DNA from: Homalodisca vitripennis
Lineage: Eukaryota > Arthropoda > Insecta > Hemiptera > Cicadellidae
Assembly (NCBI RefSeq): GCF_021130785.1
Contig: NC_060207.1
Coordinates: 7,902,501-7,966,500, forward strand
Reading direction: 5' to 3'
Length of the DNA stretch: 64,000 nt
Each line of letters begins with the position of its first letter. Position 1 is the first letter of the stretch. Below, one piece after another: positions 1-11,337 of this stretch. The notes under the pieces are model-generated. The model was given only the letters and a program-made list of their open reading frames with translations. It was not told the DNA's origin and made no database searches. Made by a program: the position numbers and the translations under genes.

Positions 1-1228
1 ACAATGGGAATAATTTTTTTTATTACAAAAAAATATTGAAAAATAAGATTTTTTACTATTATTTTAAAACATAATCACAGGTAAGACATTTAAAGGTGCA
101 GAGTATTTGATAGCAAAAATTTTAAGAAAACAAATTGTATTTCGACTAAGTATTCGTCTTTACTCTATATACTATAAGGAATTCTAGTATTAAATTAATA
201 ACTGCTATATAACATGTAGAAAATTGTGCTTTCTACAGTAATTAAAAATATGATAATGTGCTATTTGTATACTATGGAAATTGTCTTCAGACACAGATAT
301 TTTAGGCATGTGTCTAGTCTGTCTCATACTAAATCATTTTGTAATGTGTAGAAGGGCCATTCTAAGAATGGATAATATTTACTTAAAAAATTGTCACGTC
401 AACAGTTATTTACTTGTAAACCGAACACCGTAATATAATTTAAGCATGAAATGAAAAATCCGCCATTGATTTACACTGTTGAGTCTAAAAATGTAAATTT
501 AGAATTTTCTCAAGTTAAAAAAATATGATTGTTAATAGTGGTATAAAACCTACAGGAATGTTATGGACAATTAATGCAGCAATAATATGATCTCTGAAAT
601 TAAAACTCTAAAATTGTCCACGTTTAAAGCCAGAAATATATGAAAAAGACAAGAAACACAGTATTAAGCATGCTGTAGGCAAGCATTACACAAAAAAGTT
701 ACATGCCATCACACTAATGATACTAAAACAAACAGTAGAAATCAAAATCTACAACTGTTTCAAGACAGGATACGATCTTCTTGCACCATGAAGTACTCAT
801 ATAAATGGCAGGAGACACAATAACAAAAGAATTGCAGCTGAACATTTCTTAATTATTTCTGCCTATGACATGTTGATAACAGTTTCTGTGAAATTTTTAA
901 CAGTACTCAAAAGACCAAGATAAATAAAGAGGAAAGAGAAATAATGAGGATAATTGTTACATTTATGTGATTGGGTTATTTTACAAGTGGAGGAAACAAC
1001 AAGGAACTGTGAGGTAGAAGAGAGAAGTAACAGCTGAACAAAAATTTAGTGGACTGTGAAAAACAAAGCTAAAGCAGATTTAGTAATAAAAGAAAATGTT
1101 ACTGGTTATAATAAGAAGTGGTTGAAAATAAAATATTGAGACATGCACTCAGAAGAGATTTGCTGAAGTTTGTGAGAGAAACTCGTTTAATTTTTTTGTA
1201 ATGCAATAGCAACAGTAAATGTTCATAA
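1..1228. other. AT-rich intergenic DNA, nothing recognised
   Basis: I see no exon-like open frame, terminal repeat or tandem repeat in this stretch. It ends at the TA target duplication of the mariner element. Confidence 0.5.
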
Positions 1229-1230
1229 TA

Positions 1231-2545
1231 CGAGGGTTGTTCAATAAAGACTGAGACTGTGTCTATAAAACATTTATTATTTAATTCTGATCTACATCAA
1301 ATTTTTCACCTTCAAAGTATTCCCCATTAAGTGAAATGCACTTGTCCCAGCGCCTTTGCCATGCCTGGAAAACGTTAGAGAAGCCATCCTTTGACATGTT
1401 CTTCAGGATCACCTCCAAAGCCTTTACTGCATCCTGTTCCGAATCAAAACGACGTCCCTTTAATTCCTTTTTTGCAGTATGAAACAAAAAAAAGTCACAG
1501 GGCGCAAGGTCAGGACTATAAGGTGGGTGGAGCACGACCTTAATGTTTCGTTTAGCCAAATATTCTGTCACAACGTGTGCAATGTGAGGCCGCGCATTGT
1601 CGTGATGAAGTTTCCAGTTTCCTCGAAGTTCTGGACGCTTTCGAGAAATGTAATCATTCATTAATGTAGCCAAAACTTGTTTGTAATAGTCTCCATTGAT
1701 TGTCTGTCCACGTGGAACTGAATGAGTGTACACCATTCCTTTATAGTCAAAAAAAGTAATGACCATTGCTTTGTTTGCAGATTTGGTTGCCCTAGCTTTC
1801 TTCGGGCGACCTTCATTTTTTTCTACCCACTCAGTGCTTTGGATTTTCATTGCAGGGTCATACTGATAAACCCAGGACTCATCAGCAGTGATTACACTCT
1901 TCCACCAATCCCTATCTTCTTCAACGAACCGCTTCCACTCAAGGCAAACATCGACACGGTTTTGTTTTTGTTCAGGTGTGAGTAAACGAGGAATCCAACG
2001 AGCACACACTCTAGACATGTTAAGATTGTCTTTTAAAATTGTGTGAGCACTACCTACCGATATGTCAAGGAGTTCAGCAATCTGTCTGACGGTCAGACGT
2101 CGGTCGGTTTTGATCATTGCCGCTGCTGTATTGATGATGATTTCCTCAGTGAGAGCAGTAACTGGGGCACCATCTCCTCCCTGAAACTGTGGGTCCTCTC
2201 TTCCCTCCTTAAAATCTTTGAACCAGCGAAAACAGGAAGCACGAGATATTGCGTCATCCCCAAAAGCTTGCTTTATATCTTCATAAGTGTTAGTCGCAGT
2301 TTTGTTGAGTCTAACACAAAACTTAATCGCATATCGTTGTTCACGCGCTGGACATGATAAAACGTTGGAGGCGGCACTTACCAAGCTGATGTTCAAATGA
2401 GCACTTTGTGATAGAGATAAAGCAATTCAATGTCTGTTGGTAAACAATAGGGTCCAAAGGTATTGGAAAAACCTGGCATCATGTCTTATCAGAGCAGTAT
2501 GGGGAAATCCCGGGCCCAGTCTCAGTCTTTATTGAACAACCCTCG
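1231..2545 (-). mobile_element. Complete mariner element with perfect terminal repeats
   Basis: The element is 1315 bp, flanked by TA on both sides (1229-1230 and 2546-2547), the mariner target duplication. Its ends begin CGAGGGTTGTTCAATAAAG; the inverted repeats 1231-1259 and 2517-2545 match at all 29 positions. The single transposase gene lies inside on the minus strand. Perfect ends plus an unbroken ORF suggest a recent insertion, possibly still mobile. Confidence 0.95.
1281..2396 (-). CDS. Mariner (DD34D) transposase, intact, 371 aa
   Basis: It cuts and pastes its own element at TA sites in the nucleus. The N-terminal region (about residues 20-135) has the two helix-turn-helix modules typical of mariner, including the segment around AIKFCVRLNKTA and a second around LTVRQIAELLDIS. 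The catalytic triad is visible: D172 in TADESW, D266 in HHDNARPH and D301 in YSPDLAPCDFF. There are 34 residues between the second and third Asp, the mariner spacing. Length is within the usual 340-370 aa range, slightly long at the N-terminus, so the true start may be a little downstream of the first Met. There are no stops or frameshifts. The start lies 149 bp inside the right terminal repeat. Confidence 0.95.
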   Translation of the reverse strand: MNISLVSAASNVLSCPAREQRYAIKFCVRLNKTATNTYEDIKQAFGDDAISRASCFRWFKDFKEGREDPQFQGGDGAPVTALTEEIIINTAAAMIKTDRRLTVRQIAELLDISVGSAHTILKDNLNMSRVCARWIPRLLTPEQKQNRVDVCLEWKRFVEEDRDWWKSVITADESWVYQYDPAMKIQSTEWVEKNEGRPKKARATKSANKAMVITFFDYKGMVYTHSVPRGQTINGDYYKQVLATLMNDYISRKRPELRGNWKLHHDNARPHIAHVVTEYLAKRNIKVVLHPPYSPDLAPCDFFLFHTAKKELKGRRFDSEQDAVKALEVILKNMSKDGFSNVFQAWQRRWDKCISLNGEYFEGEKFDVDQN

Positions 2546-2547
2546 TA

Positions 2548-5263
2548 GTCCAGCTAATTTTATAAGTTCATGACAATAATACATTTTACATAAAGAAAGT
2601 TAGTTTGTTAAAAAAAAAATATGGTTTATTCTCTCAAAAATATTGTTTTGATATCTCTACCATATCATTTACGGAGATAATTCATAAGCCAGATCGTATT
2701 GTAAGCTGGGCAGCTGAATTTGATAAAATGAAGAAATAATATCCAAAAATATAATTATATGAATACCATATTTCAGTCCCAACATACTCTTATACAAAAA
2801 AATTTATTATGATAAGCTATGAGTCTTTTCTATTTACAATTATAAATGCAAACTACGTTAGGTAGATAGTTCATAACATAAAAGGTTGTAAGCAAATTTT
2901 TATTTGGTGTTTTACTTGTGCAGAGCTCTGTTGTTTCCATCTTTGTTAGTTTCTATGACATTAATAACTGTTGTAACTTTTTTTAGAAGTTTAAATTTTT
3001 CAGTGTAGTGATATGTTATAGCATAAAAGTTTGAAAATTATTTAGGTTTACCTGGTTTTGTTTGATAGTAATGTAAAAATCCGTCCTATAAATTTCTTAC
3101 TAATGTAAAAGGTTTATTTTTGGGGGTCATTCCCTAATTTTTGTAAACAAAATTTGAGGAATATTTTTCTGAATTAATGTTGTTTGCTAGGTAAATTATC
3201 TTTTTATTAGTTTCATTTCTTCATAAAAATAGAAACAGTCATCAGACAGAAAATAATCATACAGTTGTTATTTTACCAAATTTAAGTCATGTAAATCATA
3301 GCTCATATGATGTAAACAAATGAAAAAATGTTGTGTTTTGTTAAATAAATCCAAAGTTATGCAATTTGGCCCAAACAACTGGAAAACAACAATTCTGGTC
3401 TTAAATTGGTGAAAAAATCAATGAAAAAATACAATCTATTAGTATTGTCACTCATTTATTCATCCCATTATAAGTGCGTTTACCAGCAAATAAGTGTGCA
3501 TTCTTTTAAAGCGTCTAACTTTTTAAGTTGTATTTTAAAAGTACCTAGTTTGTCTTGTATCACACTCAAAAGGATTTAAAAGATGGCTTGAACTTTTCTC
3601 CATAAGAAACATGTTAAACCTCTTGAACCATTCTACTCCTTCATTTTTATTTTACGCCTTTTGCATGACATCTCATTGGAAAGGTATAGTTATCTACATG
3701 TGGGATTTTTGTGGTTTATAGCTCTTTTCCATGAGTTGCTTGGATACCATAAGTGAGTGTGGGTTATTAAACAATCACGTAACTGTACACCACTGGATTT
3801 TCTAAGGAACCCTGCGTAAAAAAGGAATCTTCTATAAATTATAGTTAGGTATTATTGCTTAACATGTTGGTGAGTGTGCATTTCGTATGCCGTTATAAGG
3901 AGTGAGTCAATTACCAAAAATAACCTCAAAGGAGTAAAGGAAATAAAATTGAAATTTTTTATAAAACATTGTTTAATTGCATATAAAAACCATGAGTAGA
4001 GTTACATACCAAGTTTAAAAGTCTTACATTGGTCTTAAGATTTTTGTAATGTATGACATTTTTTGAAAGAAGGAAAAATGCACAATGACTCACGTGAAGA
4101 ACACTCTTAAGAGGGTATTTCAGTGTGATAGGCCCTTGGTTGTGTCAGTTATCTCTTGTAAATTTAACTAGTGGGTATGGAAATTGATCAGAGTGACAAG
4201 GAGAATCCTTGGTTCCACTGACGGGACAGTGACAATTGCACAATTTTGAGGGGCTATATGGGCTTCAGTAATACTACCATTGTTATTTAATTTGGGATCT
4301 TTAGGATCACCCTTCAACAAGGTTAGAATTAGTAAGGATGAAAACATAGAATTATTACTAATGGGTAGGAAAATTATCACGCCTACGTTGAAAACTTCTT
4401 TCTACGCTTCACTGATTTGAAATAAACAAGGACACATTAAAATATACAGGTTTTGAAATTTTCTATTGGACTGCAATCTTTGTCAACCAGTAGATAGCAT
4501 TCTAGTTTTCTGTCTACTTTGGGTTGTAGAGTCGATATAGGAAACAGGGTTGCCAATTCTCTTTCTAGACATTGTTATCACTGTGCAACTGTTCATGCTG
4601 TTTTAATATTATACTGTAAATAAATAATACGTTGTTAGACTGTTAAGGGGATTGAAGGGAGGGACTTGTCTGAGGTTTTGGTTTGGAGAATTTCTGCATT
4701 TTTTACCCATTAGTAAGCTAGTTCCCATGTAACAGTGGCTAGGTAAAGTGAACTGGCAACCCTGCTTCGCACAATGACTGCAACCCAAAGTTGGCAGACT
4801 GGTTGAGAAAGATTGTCAAAAACCAAAAGATTTTTTTTTGTTGGTCGCAATGGAAAATTTCTAAACGTATACTTTTGTTTCTCTCAAATCAGTGGGCCCT
4901 GGAAAGACATTTTAAAAGTAATACTGCTAATTTTCTTGTCCATTAGTAATAATTTTTAATATTAAATTTTAAAACAAAGTAAACAATTATTCTAAATGTC
5001 TAATTCCTAATGTTTAATCTGTAGAGAATGGTGGTTGAATAAGCAAAAGATCTACTGCTTTTGTCTGTTAAATGTTCCAAAATTACTAAAATACTAACAT
5101 ATTTGTGACGGTGTAAAACAATAATGAGATTGCATAATTGCATTATGGGTGATCTCAATATTTTATATGCCAATACTTAATGCTGAAGTAATTACACCTT
5201 CTAAACAATTTTAAAATTCCAAAAATCATTTGTTACCACAAAAACTTACTTGATATGAAATTG
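2548..5263. other. AT-rich non-coding stretch
   Basis: No exon, transposon end or clear tandem repeat could be supported. The only open frame (4168-4380, minus) resembles nothing I know and has no exon-like boundaries. Confidence 0.4.
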
Positions 5264-5269
5264 TTATAA

Positions 5270-6180
5270 ATGAAGTTTACGATTTGTTATCAACTGAGCT
5301 GTCATGAAATGTAAATGAGAAATATAAAAAACTATGTAAAGAATGGGAGGTAAGATGAAATGGAATATAGAATATTTAAGACAGTGAGGTAAGGATACAT
5401 GGTAGGGAGGTAAGTTAAAGCAAGAAAATGTTACAAAGAGTGGGACGGTAAGTTGAGATGAAAAAGAACATTTGTAAAGTAAACTGAGTACAAGGGAGAG
5501 AGGTAAGTTGGGCAGGAAGAAACACAATTACAGTGAACTGACAAAGGATGGGGAAATACATTGTGATGTAAATGGACAGTTACATAAAATTATGTAAATT
5601 GAGCAAGGACGGGAGCAAATTGTGCCAAAAATAAATATGGATATAATAAACTTAGCAATGTTAGGGCGGTAAGTTTTGGTGAAACTGGAAAGTCACAGAA
5701 AAACATGTAAATTGAGAAAGGATCAGAAGGTAAATTGCGCCAAAAATAAATATGGATATAATAAACTTTAGCAATGTTGGGAAGGTAAGTTTTGGTGAAA
5801 CTGGAAATTTGCAGAAAAGCATGTGAACTAAAAATAGGATCAGAAGGTAAACTGTGCCAAAAATAAATATGAATATAATAAACATAGCAATGTTGGGGAG
5901 GTAAGTTGTGGTGAAACTGGAAAGTTACAGAAAAGCATATGAACTGAGAAAGGATCGGAAGGTAAATTGTGAAAAAAAAAAATTAATATGAACACAATCA
6001 ACTTATGTTTGGCAGGAAAAATGGGAAAGTATAAGTATGTAATGTGTAAATAGTAAAATAAAAACTTTAACTGAGTAAATGTGGGGAGGTAAGTTCAGCA
6101 AAGAGATGTTAACTTAATTAACAGCGTAAAGGTTGGAAGGTAAGGTGGAAAGATAACCAACAAGCATTAAGGTAACAGAG
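5270..6180. repeat. Degenerate tandem array, about 58/116-bp units rich in GGTAAGTT
   Basis: The best-preserved part repeats with a 115-117 bp period: the block starting gccaaaaataaatatg recurs at 5624, 5739 and 5856. Each unit also contains a gtaagtt-type motif followed by a gaaactgga or similar segment. In the flanks this motif returns at roughly half the period, so the ancestral monomer was probably near 58 bp. The array decays outward on both sides. Open frames here are products of the repeat and not genes. Confidence 0.75.
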
Positions 6181-7485
6181 TTGAAAACTGATTGTGAGTA
6201 GTCACATACAAGCAAGGGTGGAAATTGCTGAAGATGTCAGTGCTGATAGTAGTGGTGTTATTGTTAAAGTAATTATTAGCCCAATATTTGAAGAACATTG
6301 TAGTGCTACTAGAATTGTTGAGAATCAGGTGAATTTAATTAATTATTTAAAAAAGCATAACATTAAAATAATGATAGTATAAGTGAACAATTTTTGTAAT
6401 GATGTGCAAGCACACAAGGTTGATCCTAGTAGTGATGAACCTATCGGAATATATTAACTATTTTCAATAGTATCACATCTTTTATGTTTTGTTTGATGCT
6501 AACAGTGTTCATGTTGTTGTGACAGATAAAGTTTTACAGGTCCAACTTGAGTGCTTGCTCATTGCTTAAGTTAAGTAGTTTTAAAATTTGTTAAATGTTG
6601 TAAAATTAGGTGTGCTTTGATCTATTTCATGGTAACTTGACGTTACAATAAAAGATTTAAAGATGATCGGCTTCATTAAAAAAATTGTAAATCTTCAACT
6701 GTAGAGCTACTGCAGTAAATAATCTGAACTCGTAATATTAGTTCTGCAATACCATTATGTAACAACTGTAACTTGTTGATGAAAACGGAACTGCATATTT
6801 TTACGAAATTGTGTTTCATTTACTTGAAACTTTCAAGTGATTTCACTCCTTACCTGACACTATGGTATTGCAAAAATTATTATACATAAAATAATCAACT
6901 TAATTTTTCATCAAAATATTTTTAATAATATGGCAATTTGTTCGATAACGTAACAAAACCTTTAAGTTGGCGATTTTTATTCATCATTATGTAATAAGCC
7001 ACATATAAATCATCTATCCACCTTTTTATTTTGTTACATGTTAATAGTCCTTGCACAAATTCTTTGTGTTCACACACCAAATTCATGACAATTCTGAAAA
7101 AAATGGTTCATGTATTTCCCACATCTTAAACAGATAGTTTTACTGACAACAATTTATGGATTTTCATGCAAGAAAGTCTTGTAGCTATTGTAATTGAGTC
7201 AACAAAGTACGCATAGCATTGGTTCCTCTTGTTTCTATTATCAAATACAATGTAAAGTTTTCTTTATTTTTATACAAATCTCAGTTATACTATATACTTT
7301 GTTTGTTAGATAACCAGGGGGATATTGCATATGAAACGAGATTCTTACACCTTTTTGTGTCTTTGGGAAAGTTTGTTGACTTTTAATCATTATTTCAGAT
7401 TTATGCTTTTTTAAATATCAATGTAGTACATATAATGGTAATGGTATAATGGTTTAATGGTAAATAGTATAATACCAGTATTATA
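6181..7485. other. Non-coding stretch
   Basis: A short open frame (6194-6382, plus) begins within the end of the tandem array and matches no family I recognise. I see nothing else in this interval. Confidence 0.35.
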
Positions 7486-8159
7486 CACAGACCAAAGAAA
7501 GTAATGGACTGGGCAGCCAGTGGAACCAAGTCGGAGCTGAGTGGGGAGGCACCAAGCATTGTGCCTCTCTATTTCTCTAATCTCACTTCTTTAAATTATT
7601 AATATTAACATGAACATTTCAACAATGGTAGTTCATTTGAAAAATTATAACAATACATTTACTGTATTTTTAATATTTTATTCAAACAATAACTAACAGA
7701 TATTTTAATTTTGTATGTAGTTCTGTATGTAGTAATTTATAAGATGTATACAATTCTTTGTTTTCATCAACTACCCTACACATCATATATTTTAAAACAA
7801 TTTTCTTGTTAACCAAAATCATCTGACCTAATAAACATAAACTTTTTCACAGATGAACATTTTTATTTAATTTAGCCAAGAAAAGTTTTATATGAATTGT
7901 TCTAATTTGTTCCAATAAAAATGAAAAGCAAACAAGTTTAAAAAATTCTTATCATCATGCCAATATTCTGTAAACGAGTTCAACATTTCAGAACTGTAAC
8001 TATGTTTATTAATGCAGTATTAATGATATGGTGAATTCATCTGAGCACCAGTTTTGTATATTGGTTCAGTGCCATCACCAATACGGGGGCGTGGTTTGGC
8101 TTAGACTTTTGTAATGGCTCTTGTATGAGAATGCCTTGTCTATATTTCTTTGGTCTGTG
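7486..8159. mobile_element. Candidate non-autonomous element with 15-bp inverted ends
   Basis: The sequence cacagaccaaagaaa at 7486-7500 is repeated in exact inverted form at 8145-8159, enclosing 674 bp with no coding potential. No convincing target duplication is visible, so the true ends may lie slightly outside. The layout fits a MITE-like DNA element, but the superfamily cannot be assigned. Confidence 0.5.
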
Positions 8160-11100
8160 CACTTCATTGAGGGGATTCTGCGAATCATAATTTTTTATGT
8201 TTTTATGTTAATTTCTACATAGTACAGCTGTATTTTGTATTAACAAAACTTATCATAGTATGAGACATATCATTGCAAGCCTGACAGTTTGGCTTTGTTA
8301 TCTTTGAAAAGAGATCTCAGTTAATAATTTTAATATTAGTGTTATCGCAAAAAGCTAGTCATCTCTATTCATGTGAACATTTTGGACTTATATACATTAA
8401 ACAGTTTTTTGCCACAACCCAAGCTTACAATTACATGTCTCATACTGTAGTAGCTAAGAGTTTTATGGTCTCGCCATTAGTTTGTTTACTCCAAGATGTT
8501 ATACACCCAAATTTGATAGTTTCCAATGTAAAAATTAAGAGTCTGCCTCCCTCAAAATAGTTTACTTTTGGTGATGCTGGTAATGAGGGTTGATGTGGTT
8601 ATCATCTTATAGGTATTGTTTATTAGAAAATACTTTCTAAACACTTCATACACAGCTAGGTTCATTTTGGTAATCTTAAAACTGACAAATATTTTACTCT
8701 TTAACTGTTAAAATTAATTTATGTGTCAAAACACAGACAAAGTTAAAGCAATTTAGATTCTTTTTGTTGTAATGATGTTTATAATCTGCTGTAAATTGAA
8801 ACAGTACACGTAGAAACGCACACGTACACGTAGAAACGTACAGTGCTTCAATTTACTAATTGTAACTACACATAAGTAAGTATCAGGTATGCATAATGTT
8901 TTCTTAGTTAATAAAATGACCTTTGTGATATAATTGTTCAATTTTCAAAATAAGTTGAAAGTGAGGACACATTTCCAAAAAAGTTTTTTAAAATAAGAAA
9001 GTTAGTTAATTTAAATATTGAGATAATTTTTCACATTCTGGATAACTTTACATTATTGAATATGTTTATAACATTTTCTTAATTTTGCTTAAAAACGTTC
9101 CTTCAAAAGGATATAATGTTGCAAACTGAATGGTAGTTACTGTTATTTCTTTGATAGATGTAAAATATTTTAAAATTAGGCCGATTTCATTATGTACTTT
9201 TTGTTCTTTGTTAAAAGTTCTATATGCAACAAAACCCCTTTTATTTAAGTAAAACGAACAAATCTACATCTTACAATTAATTTAGTTGTATTGATGGTTT
9301 AATCATTTTGTATGACGGCAAATCTTTGTTTCCAAAAAAAGTGTTTATATCATTTAGGCTACTTTAAGAATGATAATTGTTTAACCAGCTGTATAGTTAT
9401 GTTGTGTTAGCTCCACTAGATCAAATATTTAGTATAGTTTTTGGGTTTCAGAATTGTGTGTGTGTTAATACAGTGAAATATATTTTACATTAGCTTACCT
9501 ATAGATTCTTTCAAGTTTGCCTATTTTGAAGGCATGGCTTGTAACAGGCCTGAGTTAAGTGTAAACATTATGATACAAAATTATCAATATCTCTCAGAAT
9601 TGTTTCAATATTACCAAAGCAGTTGGCTATTGTATTGATTAATGGGATTTTACCTTCTACACTCTTCCTCTTCTAGAATTAATAATCTAGTTGAATTATT
9701 GCTATTGCTATCTATACCACAGAAGAACTTTGCCACCTAATCATTCTTTATCTTTTTGCCTCCTCCATTCAAGTAATGCCTGACCTCGCTTATCCTTCCC
9801 TCTGCATTTAGGCTTCCTTAGACACATTTATCTTGAGTTTAGTTCTCTTTGTAGAACTTGACACCATATACCTCATTCTTCACAAAGTCATTATATCAAC
9901 CAACTAATTATAATTAATTCTAAAATAAAATAATAACACACATGAAATTTAGTTTATTTAAATGAAATTAGCCTGTTACAAGCCCTGGAGTAAGTAAATT
10001 TATTCAGTTTAAAATATTTTGCAGTATTTATTTTAATTTAAATTAGTATTGTTTAGAAAACATATAAAATATTGATTAACATTTTCCTTAGATTTTTTCC
10101 TGTTAAATTAGACTGTTCTATATTTTGTAAATGGTTTGCGCGTGACGTAAGTAAATTGCGCACCAGGTAAAAAATATAATATCTGAAGTGGACCCAAGTG
10201 GAACACCTTGCTAGCACATTGCATTTGTTGTTCTTATCAGTTAATGTAAGTACACTGTTTGCGGTAGGTACACCTTTCATTTCATATTCATAGTTAATGT
10301 TACAAAACTGAGTTTACAAGGTTTGCCATGCAGATCGGTCTGTACTCAATGTTGCATGAACTTCAATAAGATATTGAAAGGTTCACATGAATACGTAATT
10401 GTGTAATAACAAAATTTCTTTGTAATCTGTTTGAGCTAAATATAATAAATAACTTACAACATTCTTTAAAATCTACTTATTTAAAATTAAAAGATCGGGG
10501 ATTTCATTAAAATTTAAGTTTTAAACACTTTTTTTCAAAAACCACCAATAAAGAAAAATATTTATAAAATATTGAACGGTTGTTGTCAATTTTATAAGTT
10601 CTTGTGACGTTACAAATAAACCATCAGTTAATTCAAATGCACAATTGAGCGGACAAAATATTTTCTTAATAAAAATTGTTGCAACATTTATTTTAGCACA
10701 TTAATATTTATTTCAAAAACATTGTTTTGTATGTAAAACTTAAGCTTTGTATATAGGAATAATTACTCTGTATTACAAATATATTTCAAACTATAAACCA
10801 TTATAAAATACAAGAAATTAAAATTAAATCACTAATAAGATTAAATTTAAATTGGATTTGTAAACTAAATAAATACAATACTGTTGTGGTATGATAGTTG
10901 TGTTTTAAAGCCATTTTAAAACATTATTTATATAAAAGGATCATATGATGATTTATACGTTTAACACAATAGTTAGTTGTTATCTTAGTAAAAAATGAAG
11001 GAAAGCTTTTTGTTGTTTGCGTATTACATACATAAAATTCAGTTTTAATAATAACAAATTCAATGTAAAAGTATAGATAAGTTTAGTTTCAGGACTGATT

Positions 11101-11235
11101 TTTCTAGTAGAAGGTTAAATGTATAATTGGTAAGCATTGTGAACAGGTGAAATGGATGGAGACAGCCAAGGTTTGTATATTTTGGAGGTAATAATTTTCC
11201 ATTATTGACACATGCCCCTTGTGCTTACTTTACAG
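8160..11235. other. Probable intron or intergenic DNA upstream of the visible U1-70K exons
   Basis: No RRM-coding exon of U1-70K is visible here, so this is probably part of a very long intron. A 14-bp inverted repeat (ggcttgtaacaggc, near 9537 and 9968) is too short to define an element. Confidence 0.4.
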
Positions 11236-11337
11236 CTGCTTACAAACATGCCGATGGGAAAAAGATTGACGGGCGGAGAGTCCTGGTTGACGTGGAGAGA
11301 GGTCGCACTGTGAAGGGGTGGATGCCACGGCGATTAG
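11236..11337 (+). CDS. snRNP-U1-70K: U1-70K exon: end of RRM and arginine segment
   Basis: It is preceded by an acag acceptor and ends at a gtaaag donor. It completes a split codon, then reads [20 protein letters not shown] and on to the PRRLG segment, which is nearly invariant in animals. Confidence 0.93.

Noticed and set aside
9536..9985. 14-bp inverted repeat as possible MITE ends
   Set aside because: It is too short, with no further matching flank and no target duplication.
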